The notes: generated by a model from the sequence alone, not told the origin. A DNA stretch of 64,000 nucleotides from Thecaphora thlaspeos (GCA_900291925.1 UWYS01000001.1:1650325-1714324); one strand, 5' to 3'. Positions 22,475 through 34,556 are shown, counted from the first letter of the stretch. Numbers and translations: made by a program.

Positions 22475-23835
22475 ATGGTAGGTGGATGGTTCTCATGACT
22501 CTCGGGCCCGTCTAGCTCGCTATCCGCACAGCCACTGACTTGTTCGCAACCTTCACCTTCCACGTTGTCTCTCATGCTGACCCTCCGACGCAACAGTCCT
22601 CGGCGCCGACTGATCTCGAGGTGGAGGAGACCCCCATTCTCTGCGAGACATGTCTCGGACCGAACCCCTACGTCAGGATGGCTAAGCAGCCGCGAGGGCT
22701 GGCCTGCAAGGTGAGTCGCTGCGGAATCGTCTTGCAGGGACAAGGTCGCTTTCCTTCGTTTTGCGCGGGCTGCGTGTTGACCCCTTAACACGATCTCTCT
22801 CCTCCCTCCCCCTTCGACACGGCAGGTCTGCACAAGACCTTTCACCGTCTTTCGATGGAACCCGGGCGTCGGCATGCGCTTCAAGAAGACCGAAATCTGC
22901 GCAACCTGTGCCAAGATCAAGAATGTTTGCCAGACGTGTATTCTCGACCTCCAGTACGGCCTGCCCGTCCAGGTGCGAGACACGGCGCTCAACCTCAAGC
23001 AGAGCATGCCCACTGCCGACGCCAACCGCCACCACTACATCCAGCACATGGAGTCGCAGCTCGAGGGTGCAACTTCGCTGATTGACTCGTCCGCCGGCCC
23101 TTCAAACCGGGCGGGACAGGAGCTGAAGAAGATGGCGCGCAGGGACCCCGGCTACAAGCGGAACCGGCCTCACCTCTGTTCGTTCTACGCCAAGGGTAAC
23201 TGCACCCGCGGCGACGAGTGCCCCTACCGTCACGAGCTCCCCGTCGATAACGAGCTGAGTAAGCAGAATCTCCAGGACCGCTTCCACGGCACCAACGATC
23301 CGGTCGCACGTAAAATGCTGGGTGCACACGCGAAGGAGCAGGGGCTGGCTCCGCCAGAAGACAAGAGCGTCGTGAGTATCCGCAACCGGCAGGAGACGCC
23401 TCTCGTAGCATTCCGGCTTCACTGTGCTGACCCCCTTCCACATCCCTGCACCATCGAACCCGTCTTTGCCTGCAGATGTCGCTCTTCCTGTCGGCCCTTG
23501 CGCCGAGCACTACGGAGGACGAGATCCGCACCTTCTTTGTTACATCGGTGCCGCAGCTGCAGCCGCACCACATCAAGTCGGTCACGCTGGTGGCGGCGTC
23601 AAAGTGCGCCTTTGTCAACTTCAAGACGCGGCAGGCGGCCGAGTGGGCAGCCGAACGGTGCGCCGTCAAGGTAGAGTTGGGAGGCAAAGAGGTTCGGGTT
23701 GGCTGGGGACGGAGCCGGCCGGGAAAGAAGGGAGGATCGGGCTCGCGCGCCGGCGTCGGTGCCGCTGCCGGTGCCGCTGGATCTCCAGCGCCGGCAGAGG
23801 CCGAGACGGCCGGTAGCCTTGGTGTTCCGAGCTAG
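22475..23835 (+). CDS. Pre-mRNA splicing factor RBM22 / Slt11 (Cwf5)
   Basis: Exons 22475..22477, 22597..22710, 22826..23371, 23476..23835; 340 residues, all phase 0. The first exon is only the ATG, followed directly by GTAGGT. The protein opens with the Slt11 zinc-binding module ([40 protein letters not shown]), then a CCCH finger ([19 protein letters not shown]) and a C-terminal RRM ([38 protein letters not shown]). RBM22 contacts the U6 stem-loop and the intron in the active spliceosome. The tail is Gly/Ala/Arg-rich. Confidence 0.95.
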
Positions 23836-24370
23836 GGTCGGCCATTACGACGTCGCTGCGTCTCGATGTGACTCTCTCTCCCTCTTTCCCTCCCCGTCTT
23901 TCTCTCCCTATCTTACTTTCCCTGCCTTTCTCTCTCCATCGCGTGCACACACACCTCACGAAAATACCACCTTGGCGCTCCATGCGTCACGAGCCTGTCG
24001 CCAACGTCACCCCATCTCCGTGCGTCCGTTTGCAAGCTTGCTGCTTGGCAAAGAATCAATGATGCTGCCTGTGCATGCTGAGCTGCATTTTCAGTAAAGG
24101 GGAGAAGAAGCCACGTTGGTCGGCTCGTGCAGGCGGCCAGCACTGAGCGTGGCGGTTGGCCAGAAACGCGGGAGGCGGGGTGGCGCAGCTTCTCCTGCGT
24201 GTGTCGTGTGTGGAGAAGGCGCCGTGCTGGATTTTCTGGCACCTGCATCGCTGGGGCTCCCTCGAAGTGCCTCTTCCTCACCTCCACCACCACCACAACC
24301 GCCGCGCCGTTTGCACCTGTTAGCCAAAGACGCCTGATCGACTGCACGTCGACCGTCCGATTCCGATGCG
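23836..24370. other. Intergenic
   Basis: 3' flank of the RBM22 gene (CT-rich, 23870-23950) and upstream region of the zinc-finger gene, with a CCA/CAC-rich stretch near 24280. No gene seen. Confidence 0.5.
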
Positions 24371-25080
24371 ATGAGCCAGGCACTCCGCAAGAGGCGCTCT
24401 CTCGGAACGTCTCGGCAGGCGCACAGCTCGGCCCGTCCCCAGCCCATCACCTTGTCACAGCAGATCCGGCTCGATCACAACGATGAAGCAGAGCGACTGC
24501 AAGAGGAGCTAGAAGTTCGGAGGCGGAGGCAGAGGAGGAGGCTTGACGAGCTCGAGGTGAGTGTCTCCGCTCTTGTCCAGCTACCTCGTTCCAGCTCGCG
24601 ATCGGTCGTGATCGCTGACGGCCTTCGACTTCCCCATCGGTCCATGTTCACGCCCTGCATCCTCTTCCACCGCTTTAGAGAGCTAACTACCGTGATGCCC
24701 CGTCCACGTATGCTCTGGCGGACGACGGAGCAGCAGCACGATCCACCGCGCCCCCAGCTGCCGAAACGGCCGCCGTGGCATCGACGACCTCGGAGCCGGC
24801 CTCTCGCAAGCGGACCAACGCCGAAGTGAAACGGATACTATCGACGAGGAAGGGCTTCAACGTGCTGCTCGAAGAGGCTGAGACCAAGCCCGGCTTCCAT
24901 GCCAAGCCAAACAACTACCTGACGGCGGCGGCCGCACCCTCGCGATACCCCGCCAGGTCGCTCTGCTCGGTTTGCGGATACTGGGGCAACATCTCGTGCA
25001 CACGGTGCGGCGAGCGTTATTGCGGCTCGACCTGCGGACAGACACACGACGAGACCCGATGCGACCGTCCGCTGCGATGA
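24371..25080 (+). CDS. VPS71: SWR1 chromatin-remodelling complex subunit Vps71/Swc6 (ZNHIT1)
   Basis: Exons 24371..24556 and 24679..25080 (GTGAGT / TTTAG, phase 0); 195 residues. The C-terminal 38 residues are a HIT-type zinc finger with all ligands: CSVCGYWGNISCTRCGERYC then STCGQTHDETRC. Upstream are a basic N-terminus with an acidic/basic helix (EELEVRRRRQRRRLDELE) and the segment RKGFNVLLEEAE typical of ZNHIT1. The family helps the SWR1/SRCAP complex exchange H2A for H2A.Z. Length and the position of the finger at the very C-terminus match the family. Confidence 0.9.
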
Positions 25081-26030
25081 GACAGGGAGGTTCGCCTTGC
25101 TGATGGGCGGACGACCTCGCCAGATGCAATGCAGCGACGACGAGACTCTTTCAGTATCACCATCACCGCAGTCTGGGTGTTGCAAGGGGGTGCGCGGACG
25201 ACGCTACTACGGATGATGCCGACCTGGGCGCTGAAGACATGCGTCGCACCCTCGCTCCGGCTCATTTTCGACGCTGACGACGCAGCGTATTTTCAGACCG
25301 GCGGGCTGCTGTGTTTGGAGTCGATCACGAGGGGCCCAACTCTTCTCCCGGACGTCAAGATGTCCTGTCCGCTCCCTGTATAGACCCCCTTGAGCAACAC
25401 GTTATCCCGCCGCCACGCCTTTGCCTTTGACTCTGCCTTTGCGCGTGCCTTTTAGAAGCATTTGAGCGACATTTCGCCTGAGCGTTGGCTGCAGCAACCC
25501 GTCAGAGCGATGCGGTGGTCGATACAGAGTGGGACAGATGATCCGAAAAGCAATATGATGGCCCGTCCGTCTCGCCTGGCTGGCTGGCTGGCTGCCTGCC
25601 TGCCTGCCTCTTATGGTAGGTGCCCCTTCTTCTAGCGGCTCGGAAGTCGCGCGGCCGCTCCCGTAGCTTCCGCCGACAAGACCGCACCTTATCGGCACAA
25701 CCGCCGCCTGCTCTTTTGTTTATGTACCTCGTCTCGGGGCCTGACCGCCAGCACAACGCTCTCAGCGGCTTCTCAGCTGACCCGGCGTCGTCTCCCTTGA
25801 ATCAAAAGGTGGGTTCATCGGCACTTCACTACCACCATCACCACCGTCACCACCACCATCTCCACCACTCGCGCCGTTATCACCGTCTCCAACGAACGTC
25901 CTAGTCCAGCCGCTGCCCGAAGCCAATCACCAGCTCGCGATTTGTTCGCGCCCCCAAGGTGGAGGTTTGCCCGTGAACCCCGACCGTCCCAACGCCTCGC
26001 TCAAAAGCAGTTAGTTACCACCAAGCAAGC
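25081..26030. other. Intergenic upstream of serine dehydratase
   Basis: No gene seen. Contains short tetranucleotide repeats (listed separately) and a CAC/CCA-rich stretch at about 25830-25890 near the serine dehydratase promoter. Confidence 0.5.
25576..25609. repeat. Tetranucleotide repeat (CTGG then CTGC units)
   Basis: Four CTGG units followed by CTGC units, read directly. Compound microsatellite in intergenic DNA. Confidence 0.8.
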
Positions 26031-28826
26031 ATGCTCCGGACCGCAAGGACAGCCTCGCCCTCCTGGCGTTATGCCACCACGTCGGCGGTGCTGCTCTCAA
26101 CGTCTCGACCCCTAGCTACGGCGCACGCCGCCCCATCGTCGTTCCTACATGGCAGCAGCAGCAGTGTCAGCGTGAAACGCACGCGCACAAGGCATGCCGT
26201 TCACCCGCCAGCGCCAGCGCCACGCCACACCCGACGTGCATCCTCCAGGGCGGCGTCATCGGACGTCCAGGGCCCGACGGAGACGACGCCCAATGAGGTG
26301 GAACACGCAGTCATCTCGACGTTCGACCTCTTCTCGGTCGGCATCGGCCCCTCCTCTTCGCACACCGTCGGTCCCATGCGTGCCGGCGTCATCTTCGTCT
26401 CGGACCTCTTCGACCTTGACCTGCTAGACAAGGTGCATACCATCAAGATCTCGCTCTACGGCAGCCTGGCGCTGACGGGTGCCGGGCACGCGACGCCCGA
26501 AGCGCTGCTGAGCGGCCTCGAGGGCGACGACTGCGAGACGGTCGACCCGGCGGCGGTCCCGGCGCGCTTTGAGGAGATCAAAAGCTCCAAGAAGCTCCTC
26601 CTCGGCAAGCATCTCGCCCGCACCCTCAAGCGAAGCGCCGACGCCCGGCCGATCGCTGGAAAAGAGATCGACTTCGACTACCGGAGGGACTTCAAATGGC
26701 ACTTCGGCCAGGTGCTGCCCCACCACTCCAACGGTCTACGCCTCAGCGTCTTCGATCAAGCGGGTGAGATGCTGGCGACCAACGACTACTACTCCGTCGT
26801 AAGTCTGACGTCTTCGGGCTCTGCCTATTGACTAGCTAACCTCATGCAGGTCGCACGGGGCGGGACTTCATCCTGATATTCGGCCATCCTCTTCGTTCGT
26901 CGGTTCCCAGGGCGGCGGCTTTGTCGTCAACGGCGCGCTGGCTACGCCGGCCTCAAAGCCGTCCGGCCAACCTTCTCCGGCCGCTGAGGACGATGCCAGC
27001 TCTCTGGAGTCGATGAAGACGGACACAGAAGAGGTGTCGGCCCGTCCTATCGACTTTGGCGAAAACGTCTTCTACAAGCAACTGCGCCGAAACGACGCCG
27101 AGGACAACCGAAGGTCTGGCTCGTCGACGAGCGATGGGCTTTTGCCGCAGGTCGAGGCGCCGTTGGTCTCATCGCCGGATGCGACCAGCGGCTCAGAGCT
27201 GGCGCTGCAGTTGACGGCTCGTGGAGGTCATGACGGCGCCGAGGTGGAGAAGCTTACCTCGAGGACCCCTTCCGGTCCGCCGTTTCCGTTCCACAACGCG
27301 GCGAGCCTGCTGAGGCAGTGCAGGACGCGGAACTTCACCATAGCTCAGATTGTCTTCGAGAACGAGCTGACCTGGAATCCGCCTGAAGTCGTCACGCAGA
27401 AGGTGAGCAGGTCAGACGGCGTACGTTGGCGTCCTGATACGGTCGCGTGCTGACCCAGCGATGCGCCGGTCGACCTACTCTCTGCATCGCACAGCTCTTC
27501 AAGATCTGGTCAGTCATGGACGCATGCATCCGCGCCGGCGTCGAGAGCACAGAGAAAACCCTTCCGGGACCGCTGGCCGTGCGGAGGAGGGCTCCGGCGC
27601 TGTACTCGCGGCTGATGCGTGGCGTCTACCGCGGCAATACGCTACCGAACGCGGGCTCGATGGGCGCGGCCGCTGCCCTGGGGTACGACGGAACAGCGAC
27701 GAAAGGCGGCGTTGCCGATTCGTCGTCGGAACTCATCGACCTGTCGCGGGCCGGTCAGCTATCTGCGCAGGGTCCGAAGAGGATCATCGGCTTGATGAGG
27801 CACCCGGTCATGCCGTGCCCTCCGAGGCGGGCCAACTTCGCGGCCATCGACTACCTCAGCTGCTACGCCATCGCCACCAACGAACAGAATGCCGCCGGCG
27901 GCCGGGTCGTGACGGCGCCCACCAACGGAGCGGCCGGCGTACTTCCTAGCGTCCTCAAGTACTGCTTTGAGTTTATCTTCGACGATGACCCGGGTCGCGA
28001 TGTCCAGAACTTCTTGCTCACGGCGGGGGCGATTGGGATGCTCTTCAAGCGCGGCGCGACGCTGTCGGCCGCTGAAGGCGGCTGCATGGCCGAGGTGGGC
28101 GTGGCGACGGCAATGGCTGCCGCCGCCTTCGTCGCGGTTCTGGGAGGCAGCCCGGAGAAGATCCTTCAAGCAGCCGGCTCAGGAGTCGAACACAACCTCG
28201 GGCTTACCTGTGATCCGTTTGGGGGTGAGTATGAGAGAGAGAGGGGTTTAAGGAGAGGAGAGAGAAGGAACAGCTCACGAAGAGCAGTAGTCGGACAAGC
28301 GTCAGGGAACTGGCCCTCACTAACACACTTTCTTTGTTATACCTCCCCCTTATGCCCTTTGGCTCGCACATAGGCCAGGTACAAGTGCCATGCATAGAGC
28401 GGAACGCGCTCGGCGCGGTCAAGGCCGTGACGGCTGCCCAGCTCGCGCTTGCTGGAGATGGCAAGCACTCGGTAAGCCTAGACGACGCCATCACGGCTAT
28501 GCGCGAGACGGCCAAGGAGATGCACACCAACTACAAGGAGGTGAGTGGGCCGGGTGGAAGCCAAGTAGCCGCGCAGACGCTTGTCGAGGCAAGGCGCTGA
28601 CCAAGGATGAAGATGCTTTCGTCCATCGTTGTGCGCTCCTGATCTTCAGACTTCGCTTGGTGGGCTAGCTACGGCGATCAAGATTCCCGTCGTTGTACCG
28701 GACGTGAGTAGTCTTCCGCCCCGGAATGCTTGTTGAGCCTTGCTTTGACGACAGCGACGATGCTAATGGCCATTTGCTTACCGCGCTGTTTCCATTTGCA
28801 CCGCCTTGTGCCTTTTCCAGTGCTAA
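26031..28826 (+). CDS. L-serine dehydratase, iron-sulfur (bacterial SdaA) type, mitochondrial
   Basis: Six exons: 26031..26798, 26911..27402, 27495..28224, 28374..28540, 28650..28703, 28821..28826; 738 residues. It deaminates L-serine to pyruvate using a 4Fe-4S cluster rather than PLP. A Ser/Arg-rich presequence of about 85 residues precedes the beta domain ([20 protein letters not shown], then [12 protein letters not shown] across the first junction). A non-conserved insert of about 100 residues follows, then the alpha domain with cluster cysteines in [18 protein letters not shown] and [10 protein letters not shown]. The 6-nt last exon, TGC TAA, adds the C-terminal Cys to VVVPD, matching the conserved C-terminal Cys of bacterial enzymes, which in Legionella sits on the cluster. 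Confidence 0.92.
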
Positions 28827-29754
28827 TACGGCATTTAGTTCCTGCTAGATAGAGACGTCTGTCATTGTAGTTAGATTGTCACCAGTTACCAGCTAGAGGA
28901 TAGAAAGAGGGCGCCGCCCTATTGCCAACCAGCAAGGTGTCAGCGCGACTTTGAGGGAATTCGGCGAAAGCGCCGGTGCCTGTGATTTTCCCCGCAAAGC
29001 GGCGGCACCCTGCCTTGCCTGTCTGCCTGTGTCTGCACGCTCGGCTGACCTGGGACCGCCACGCTCTCCTCTTGCCAGGGTCGGCCGGCCGTCTGCCGAA
29101 GGATTGAGTTGGCCCTCACTCGGCCCGACCCGGTGGCAGCTCACGGCCTAGCCCTTGTCGCTCGCTCCGTTCAGCGCGTGGCCTGACCGCTGCTTGTCTT
29201 CGCGTTCAGTTGGCCGCAAGGTTCAGGTCTGTCTGCGGCCAGCTCTCCATAGGATGGTTGGAAAGGTGGATGTGCGGAGATGCAGGCAAAGCGAGGTCCG
29301 CCCATCTCCGCAGAAGAAGCCAAGAGCCAACGACCCGCAGGCGCCCTGTTTTTCCGAAATAAATAAAATAAAAAAAAAAAAAAAAAAAAAAAAGGTCGGG
29401 CAGGTTTCCCCCGCGCTGCCTGGTCACCAGCCCGGCGTGCACGGACAGCTGCTCGGACCGGGCGGGGAAGCACCAAGCATCAATCAGCAAGCAGCCAAGC
29501 CTTGCACTTTATTCGCGGCCCTCGCAACCTGCCTCCCTTCCCACTACCACCTCCTCCTCCCATCTTCCAGCCTGCCGCCGCACCGTCTCACCGACATCGC
29601 CACTCTCTGCTGCGCCACGATTGACGGCAGAGAGTCGTCCAGATCCCCCCCCTTCCTCGCCGGCCCTCGAGCGCGCGCTGCTCTCCTACAGCATCGAATT
29701 CCACCACAAACCCACCATCGGTTGGCCCGCTCTGCCTGCGGCCCGATCGACAGC
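28827..29754. other. Intergenic between serine dehydratase and a Zn2Cys6 gene
   Basis: Holds the 3' flank of the dehydratase and the leader of the regulator gene. A 24-nt A run lies in the middle. Open frames across 29155-29754 are upstream of the chosen ATG and show no family likeness. Confidence 0.5.
29370..29393. repeat. Poly-A tract (24 A)
   Basis: Uninterrupted A run preceded by AAATAAATAAAAT. It could be a retroposon tail relic or a promoter poly(dA:dT) element; no retroposed gene is seen upstream. Confidence 0.9.
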
Positions 29755-32700
29755 ATGGGCGACGACAACTCCCCCGCCGGATCGGCCGACTACCACCATC
29801 GCTCCGATCAGATCCGAGGCGAAAGCTACCCTGCCAGGTCCTCGTCCCCATCGTCGTCCCGGTCCCACCGCCGCGCCCCACCCATTCGCTCCGAACAGGA
29901 CGCCAAGGGCCATGCCAACCTCGACCACCGCCAAGACCAGCACACTCATCAGCACGGGTCTGCACGACCACAGATCAAGACATCCGTCAGTGCGCTCTCA
30001 GTTGCTGCAACTGTCGACGATGAGGAACAGCATCACAGTCATACACGGAAATCGTCGTCGGACGACAAGAAGCAACCAAAGCGGCCCAGGGAACAGTACA
30101 GCTGTGTCGAGTGCTGTGAGCATTGCTCTCGCGCTTCAGGCGCGTTGTTGATGGCATCGCGAAGCGGTCGCTGACCCTCCTCTCCTCCGACAATCCCCTT
30201 CTGACATCCTCGCCAGTCCGCCGAAAGCAAAAGTGCGACCGAAGGTTCCCCTGCAACAACTGCATCAAGCGAAGGCTTCCAGAGCGCTGCGTCCCCCCTC
30301 CGTCCGCGCGCGGTAGCATCTCTGGCGGTACCCCAGCTCCCGGCGCTGAATCGTCGAACAAGGCTCCCTCCGGGTCGCCCATAGGCCCGAGTGCTCCCAA
30401 GAAGGTGAAGCGCGAGGACCATGGCTGGGACGACAGAAAGGTCGACGAGCTGGCGCGGACGACGGCGAGGATCGCCAGGCTGGAGCGCATTCTCACCGTC
30501 CAGGACCCAACCTACGTCGAGCAGAGGCTCGCGCTGGCGGAAAAGGCCATCCGCGCCCACCTCGGCGAGGACGACGGGCCGCGGGCCTCGACCAGCTACC
30601 GGACCCGGCCAGAGCTCTCTAGGGCGTCGAGCCACGCGCAGGACGACGCCGAGCAGGACCGCCCGGGCGAGGTGCCCCTTGACGACAACGAGGGCTTTTT
30701 TGGGACCTCGGCACTCGAGGCGGTCGGGCTTGCCCCTAAGGCCCAAGACGCAGCAGGCCGACCTTCTGGCGGTCGCTCGACGCAGGATCCGCTGCTCTAC
30801 ATCCAGCCCTCCGCCACGAGGCGAGGCTTTCCGATTCCGCTGGCCGATGTCCAGGCGATCCGGGCGACGCTGCCTTCGCGCGAGCAGTGCGACCGCTACT
30901 TTGACGCCTACTTTGCCAACTACAACTGGTCGCGCTCGCCCATCTTTGGCAACACGGTGCGCGAGCGCTACCGTCAGCTGTTTTCGTCGGTGCCGACACC
31001 CTCGGCGATCCGCGTCGACGCCGACACCTTGCCGCTGGTCGCGCTCATCCTATCGACGCTGACGCTCGGTTCGGTCCCGCCGGCGGTGCAGCCGCTGTCG
31101 TCGGCCACGTCCCACTCGTTCTTCTGGGCCAGCAAGAAGGCGCTGGTCCTCTGCGAGACGCTCGGCCTGGCGAGCCTCGACTCGTGCTGGGCCCACGGCA
31201 TCCTCGTCCGCTACCTCGACGTTATCCGCGTCACCCGGGCGAGCTGGCACGAGATCGGCTCGTGGATCCGCGACGCGCTTGACCTCGGCCTGCACCGCGA
31301 CGGCAGCTCCTTCCGCCTGCCCAAGGAACAAGTCGCCGCTCGCCGGACGCTCTGGTCGCACGTGCTGCACAACGATCGGGAGTGGAGCATCCTGCTCGGC
31401 CGGCCACTGACGATCACCTTTCACACGACCGAGATGCCGACCCGCGAGGATCTGGAGCCGCTCGGCTTCGCGTGCCAGACGTACCTGTTCGCGCGGAACC
31501 GCTTCACCGTCTGCCTTGAGGCCATCACGCATTGCTTCCAGGAGCGCTCCGCGCCGCAGGGCGGTCGGGCGTCGCGCTCCTACTTCAAGGTGCTCGAGGT
31601 CGATGACATGATTGCTGAGTTTGTCGACTCGCTCCCGCCCTACCTCGGCCCCAACGCCACCACCGCTTCGGGGAAATCCAAGGTCGATACGTCGCTCGAC
31701 GAGCACCATCCGTTGCTGCCCTTCTACCGACACCTGATTACTAGTGAGGTCCATTTTTACCGCTCGCTGCTTCACCGGCCATATCTGCTGCGGCCTGCGG
31801 TCAACGGGAAGCACCCTTACCCGGAGAGCCGGAGAATATGCGTTGACGCCGCACTCAACGACCTGAGGGCGCGGAAGGAGTACCGGGCCAGGCTGACGAG
31901 GGAGGAGACGGCCCAAACCTTCGGTGGAGCCTATGCGATGGTGAGCAAGCGAACGTCGTCGTCGGGGACCCCGTTCGTTAGACCCTCTTGCTGACTCCTC
32001 TTCTTGCCTTGGGCGGTGTTCGATGATGCGTCTCTCTGCCGCCGCCGCAGTTCAACTCGGCCATCGTGGTGGGTCTCTCCTTGCTGACCGCCTTTGGCCT
32101 CGGCGAGAAGATCGAGCACAGCGACCTGATCGAGCGTCTCGGATATCTACAGGGTAAGTCAAGTTTGCTCGTCCTTCTACCTCTAAGCGGAACGATTCTC
32201 TCCGCCCAATGCTGATCTCGCTTGGGCACGCATACGTAACAACGCCCGACGCTACAGACTACATCACGCAGCTGCGTCGCAACTTTGACGCGGGCAACGT
32301 CGACGCCTCTGCGGAAAAGGAGCGGATGGTGATGGAGGTCCTCCTGTCTCGACTCGACCCCATCCTGCCGGAAGACATTGTCAAGAGCAGCCGCGGAGAG
32401 CTCGCAGCGGCGGCGCAAGAGTCGATGCGGGCGACTAGTCGGCGCAACTCTCGCTCTACCGGTGGTCCGACTTTCGCGATGTCTGGCCTGGCTGACGGCA
32501 GCGCCGGCGTAGGGGGCCAGGGAAACGCGGAGCAGCAGGCGCTCGACTCGCTGCGGATACTGTCGGGCACCGCGCCGACCTCTTCGGCCCACGCTCCGCA
32601 TGCCATGCTCGGCGGCATCCGCAGCATGATAAACACGCCTCTCTTTTCGCAGAACGACACCGGAGGCACGCCGGGCCTGGCCTCTCTGGTGGGCATGGGG

Positions 32701-33144
32701 CTGGGCGGCGGTGGAGCGCCCGGGAATCCGATCGACCCTTACGGCTGGCTGCTCACGCCCACGAGCGCCGGCGGGCCGGAGGAGCTCATGTCGGTAGGGA
32801 CGGCGCGCAGCACGCCGAGCCGCACGGCCAGCGCTGCTGCCAACCACGGCAACGGACCGCGCAGCGGCGGCCAGCACGAAGCCAACGGCGGCAGTTTCGA
32901 TTCGTCGGCCTCGACACCGAGCAATGCCTTGCACCATAGACAGAACTCGGGCGACGGACAGACGGCGTTGCACCCTGCGCACCAGCATGGCGGGGCCGGC
33001 GGCGCACACCACCAGCACCACCACCTGCCGTTCAGCGGCGAGCACGAGACGCACTTTGACTGGGAGGCAATCCTGCAGACGATCGGGTCGGGATGGGTGG
33101 GAGATGCGATGATGGAGACGGGGATCGAGGGTCTGGATCGATGA
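29755..33144 (+). CDS. Zn2Cys6 fungal transcription factor
   Basis: Exons 29755..30115, 30217..31940, 32051..32153, 32258..33144; 1024 residues. The zinc cluster is split by the first intron and restored as CVECFRRKQKC...CNNCIKRRLPERC, with correct spacing of all six Cys. After a short coiled linker (LARTTARIARLERIL) comes the fungal-specific regulatory domain, recognisable in SWHEIGSWIRDALDLGLHRD and RTLWSHVLHNDREWSILLGR. The tail is Gly/His/Gln-rich and ends in an acidic, aromatic segment (HFDWEAILQTIG) that may activate transcription. No target genes can be named; the neighbouring serine dehydratase and acetyltransferase are possible but unproven targets. Confidence 0.9.
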
Positions 33145-33622
33145 GCGAAGAGCGGCGGAGAGGAGGACGTGAGACGGCGCACCAGCAGCCGCCGCTGACC
33201 CCTGCACTACACTACTAGCCCTGCATTGTACTTGTACCCTGAAGTGATCTGGATGGTACATTCGTTCTACGATGAGTCGATGGGAGGCAGACAGAGGCAT
33301 GCCATGTCGACGATGGCGAAGGAAGGAGACCGACTCTCTTCTTGTTGCTTGTGTAAAGAACGACGTGGAAGAAACAAGATGCGCACCGGCGCGGTCGCCG
33401 TGTAAAAGGCCGAGCGGGCTCCGAAGGATCCCCCCGTGGGTGGCTCGGGCTGCAGCGAGCCTCTTTCTTTCCTTCTTGGCATGGGCACAACGCTCCGGCG
33501 CAATCCTTCCTTTGTCCATCCTACATCCTCCTCCGCCCACCTTGCACACCATCAACCTGACCCTTTTACTTTCCTCCTCCTCCTCACCACCACCACCCTG
33601 CCACGACAACCTCGATAACGAA
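33145..33622. other. Intergenic upstream of the Mpr1-like gene
   Basis: 3' flank of the regulator gene and a CT/CCA-rich leader (33520-33610) of the next gene. No gene seen. Confidence 0.5.
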
Positions 33623-34556
33623 ATGGCATACGGCCACGTTCCCCGTCCGGCAGGCTCTAACGCCGCATCTTTACGAGCTCGCCTCTACCCTCTTCCGGAG
33701 CGGGCGCGGGACGACGAGCGCGCCGCCGTACTGTGCATTCCCTTCAACGCGGACGGTGTGCCGGCGCAGGAGGAATACGAACGAGATGGTGCTCAAGTCA
33801 CCCTCCAGCCGCCGCAGGGGTTGATGGAGACGCTCGGTGAGATTTTTAATGCGTCTGTTTCGAAGCAACCCTCCCCCCCCCCTTCTTGAGTCCATTAGAA
33901 GGGAGACACGCTTCTTCGAGATATTTGCGACTGACGACGTGATGATCTTGACGATATCGTACCGTGTCGAAAATGGATACAGCGAACTGGAGCGAGGCCT
34001 CACCTACCCTCAATACGGACCTATGACGCTGGCCGAATTCCATTCCTACTACCTCGGGTACGACCTGATCGTAGCCTTCTTCCTCTCACCCCTCTCCCTC
34101 CCTTCGAACCTCACCATACCATCCACCGGTCTCGCATCCAGTCTCTCCGTCCTACCCCATCCTCTCACCTCTCTGGACTACAAGAAACACCTAGCAGGAT
34201 TCTACTACATCAAACCCAACTACCCCGGTCGATCTTCCCACATCTGCAACGCAGGCTTCATCGTCCCATCTACATCTCGTGGTTTCGGTCTCGGTGGAGT
34301 GTTGGGTCAATCTTTCCTACACTACGCCCCCATAGCCGGATACAAATCTAGCGTATTCAACCTCGTCTACCAAAACAACCTCGCTAGCGTCAAGATCTGG
34401 CAAAGGCTCGGTTTTCAAATCGTCGGTAAAATCCCAAAGGCAGGCAGGTTGAACAAGAATGATGGCAACGGCGAGGAATTCGTAGATGCTTTTGTCATTT
34501 ACAACGAGTTCGACCCTCAGGACGACAAAGTATCACAGGCAGAGGCCGAGGTATAG
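33623..34556 (+). CDS. Mpr1-like GNAT N-acetyltransferase
   Basis: Exons 33623..33852 and 33983..34556; 267 residues. The join gives IFNAELERGLTYPQYGPMTL, matching the Mpr1 family segment that ends in TYPQ, so the odd donor GTCTGT is supported by homology. The GNAT core shows FYYIKPNYPGRSSHICNAGF, the acetyl-CoA loop SRGFGLGG, then SVFNLVYQNNLASVKIWQRL and a KAGRL motif. Yeast Mpr1 acetylates L-azetidine-2-carboxylate and pyrroline-5-carboxylate-type proline analogues and protects against oxidative stress; substrate here is inferred. Third codon positions carry more T and A than neighbouring genes, a possible sign of different history. Confidence 0.85.

Noticed and set aside
29340..29400. Retroposon insertion marked by the A24 tail
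   Set aside because: No upstream element, target-site duplication or coding remnant could be found.
31978..33609. 543-codon minus-strand frame
   Set aside because: Antisense of the Zn2Cys6 gene tail and its flank; Arg-rich, no family likeness.
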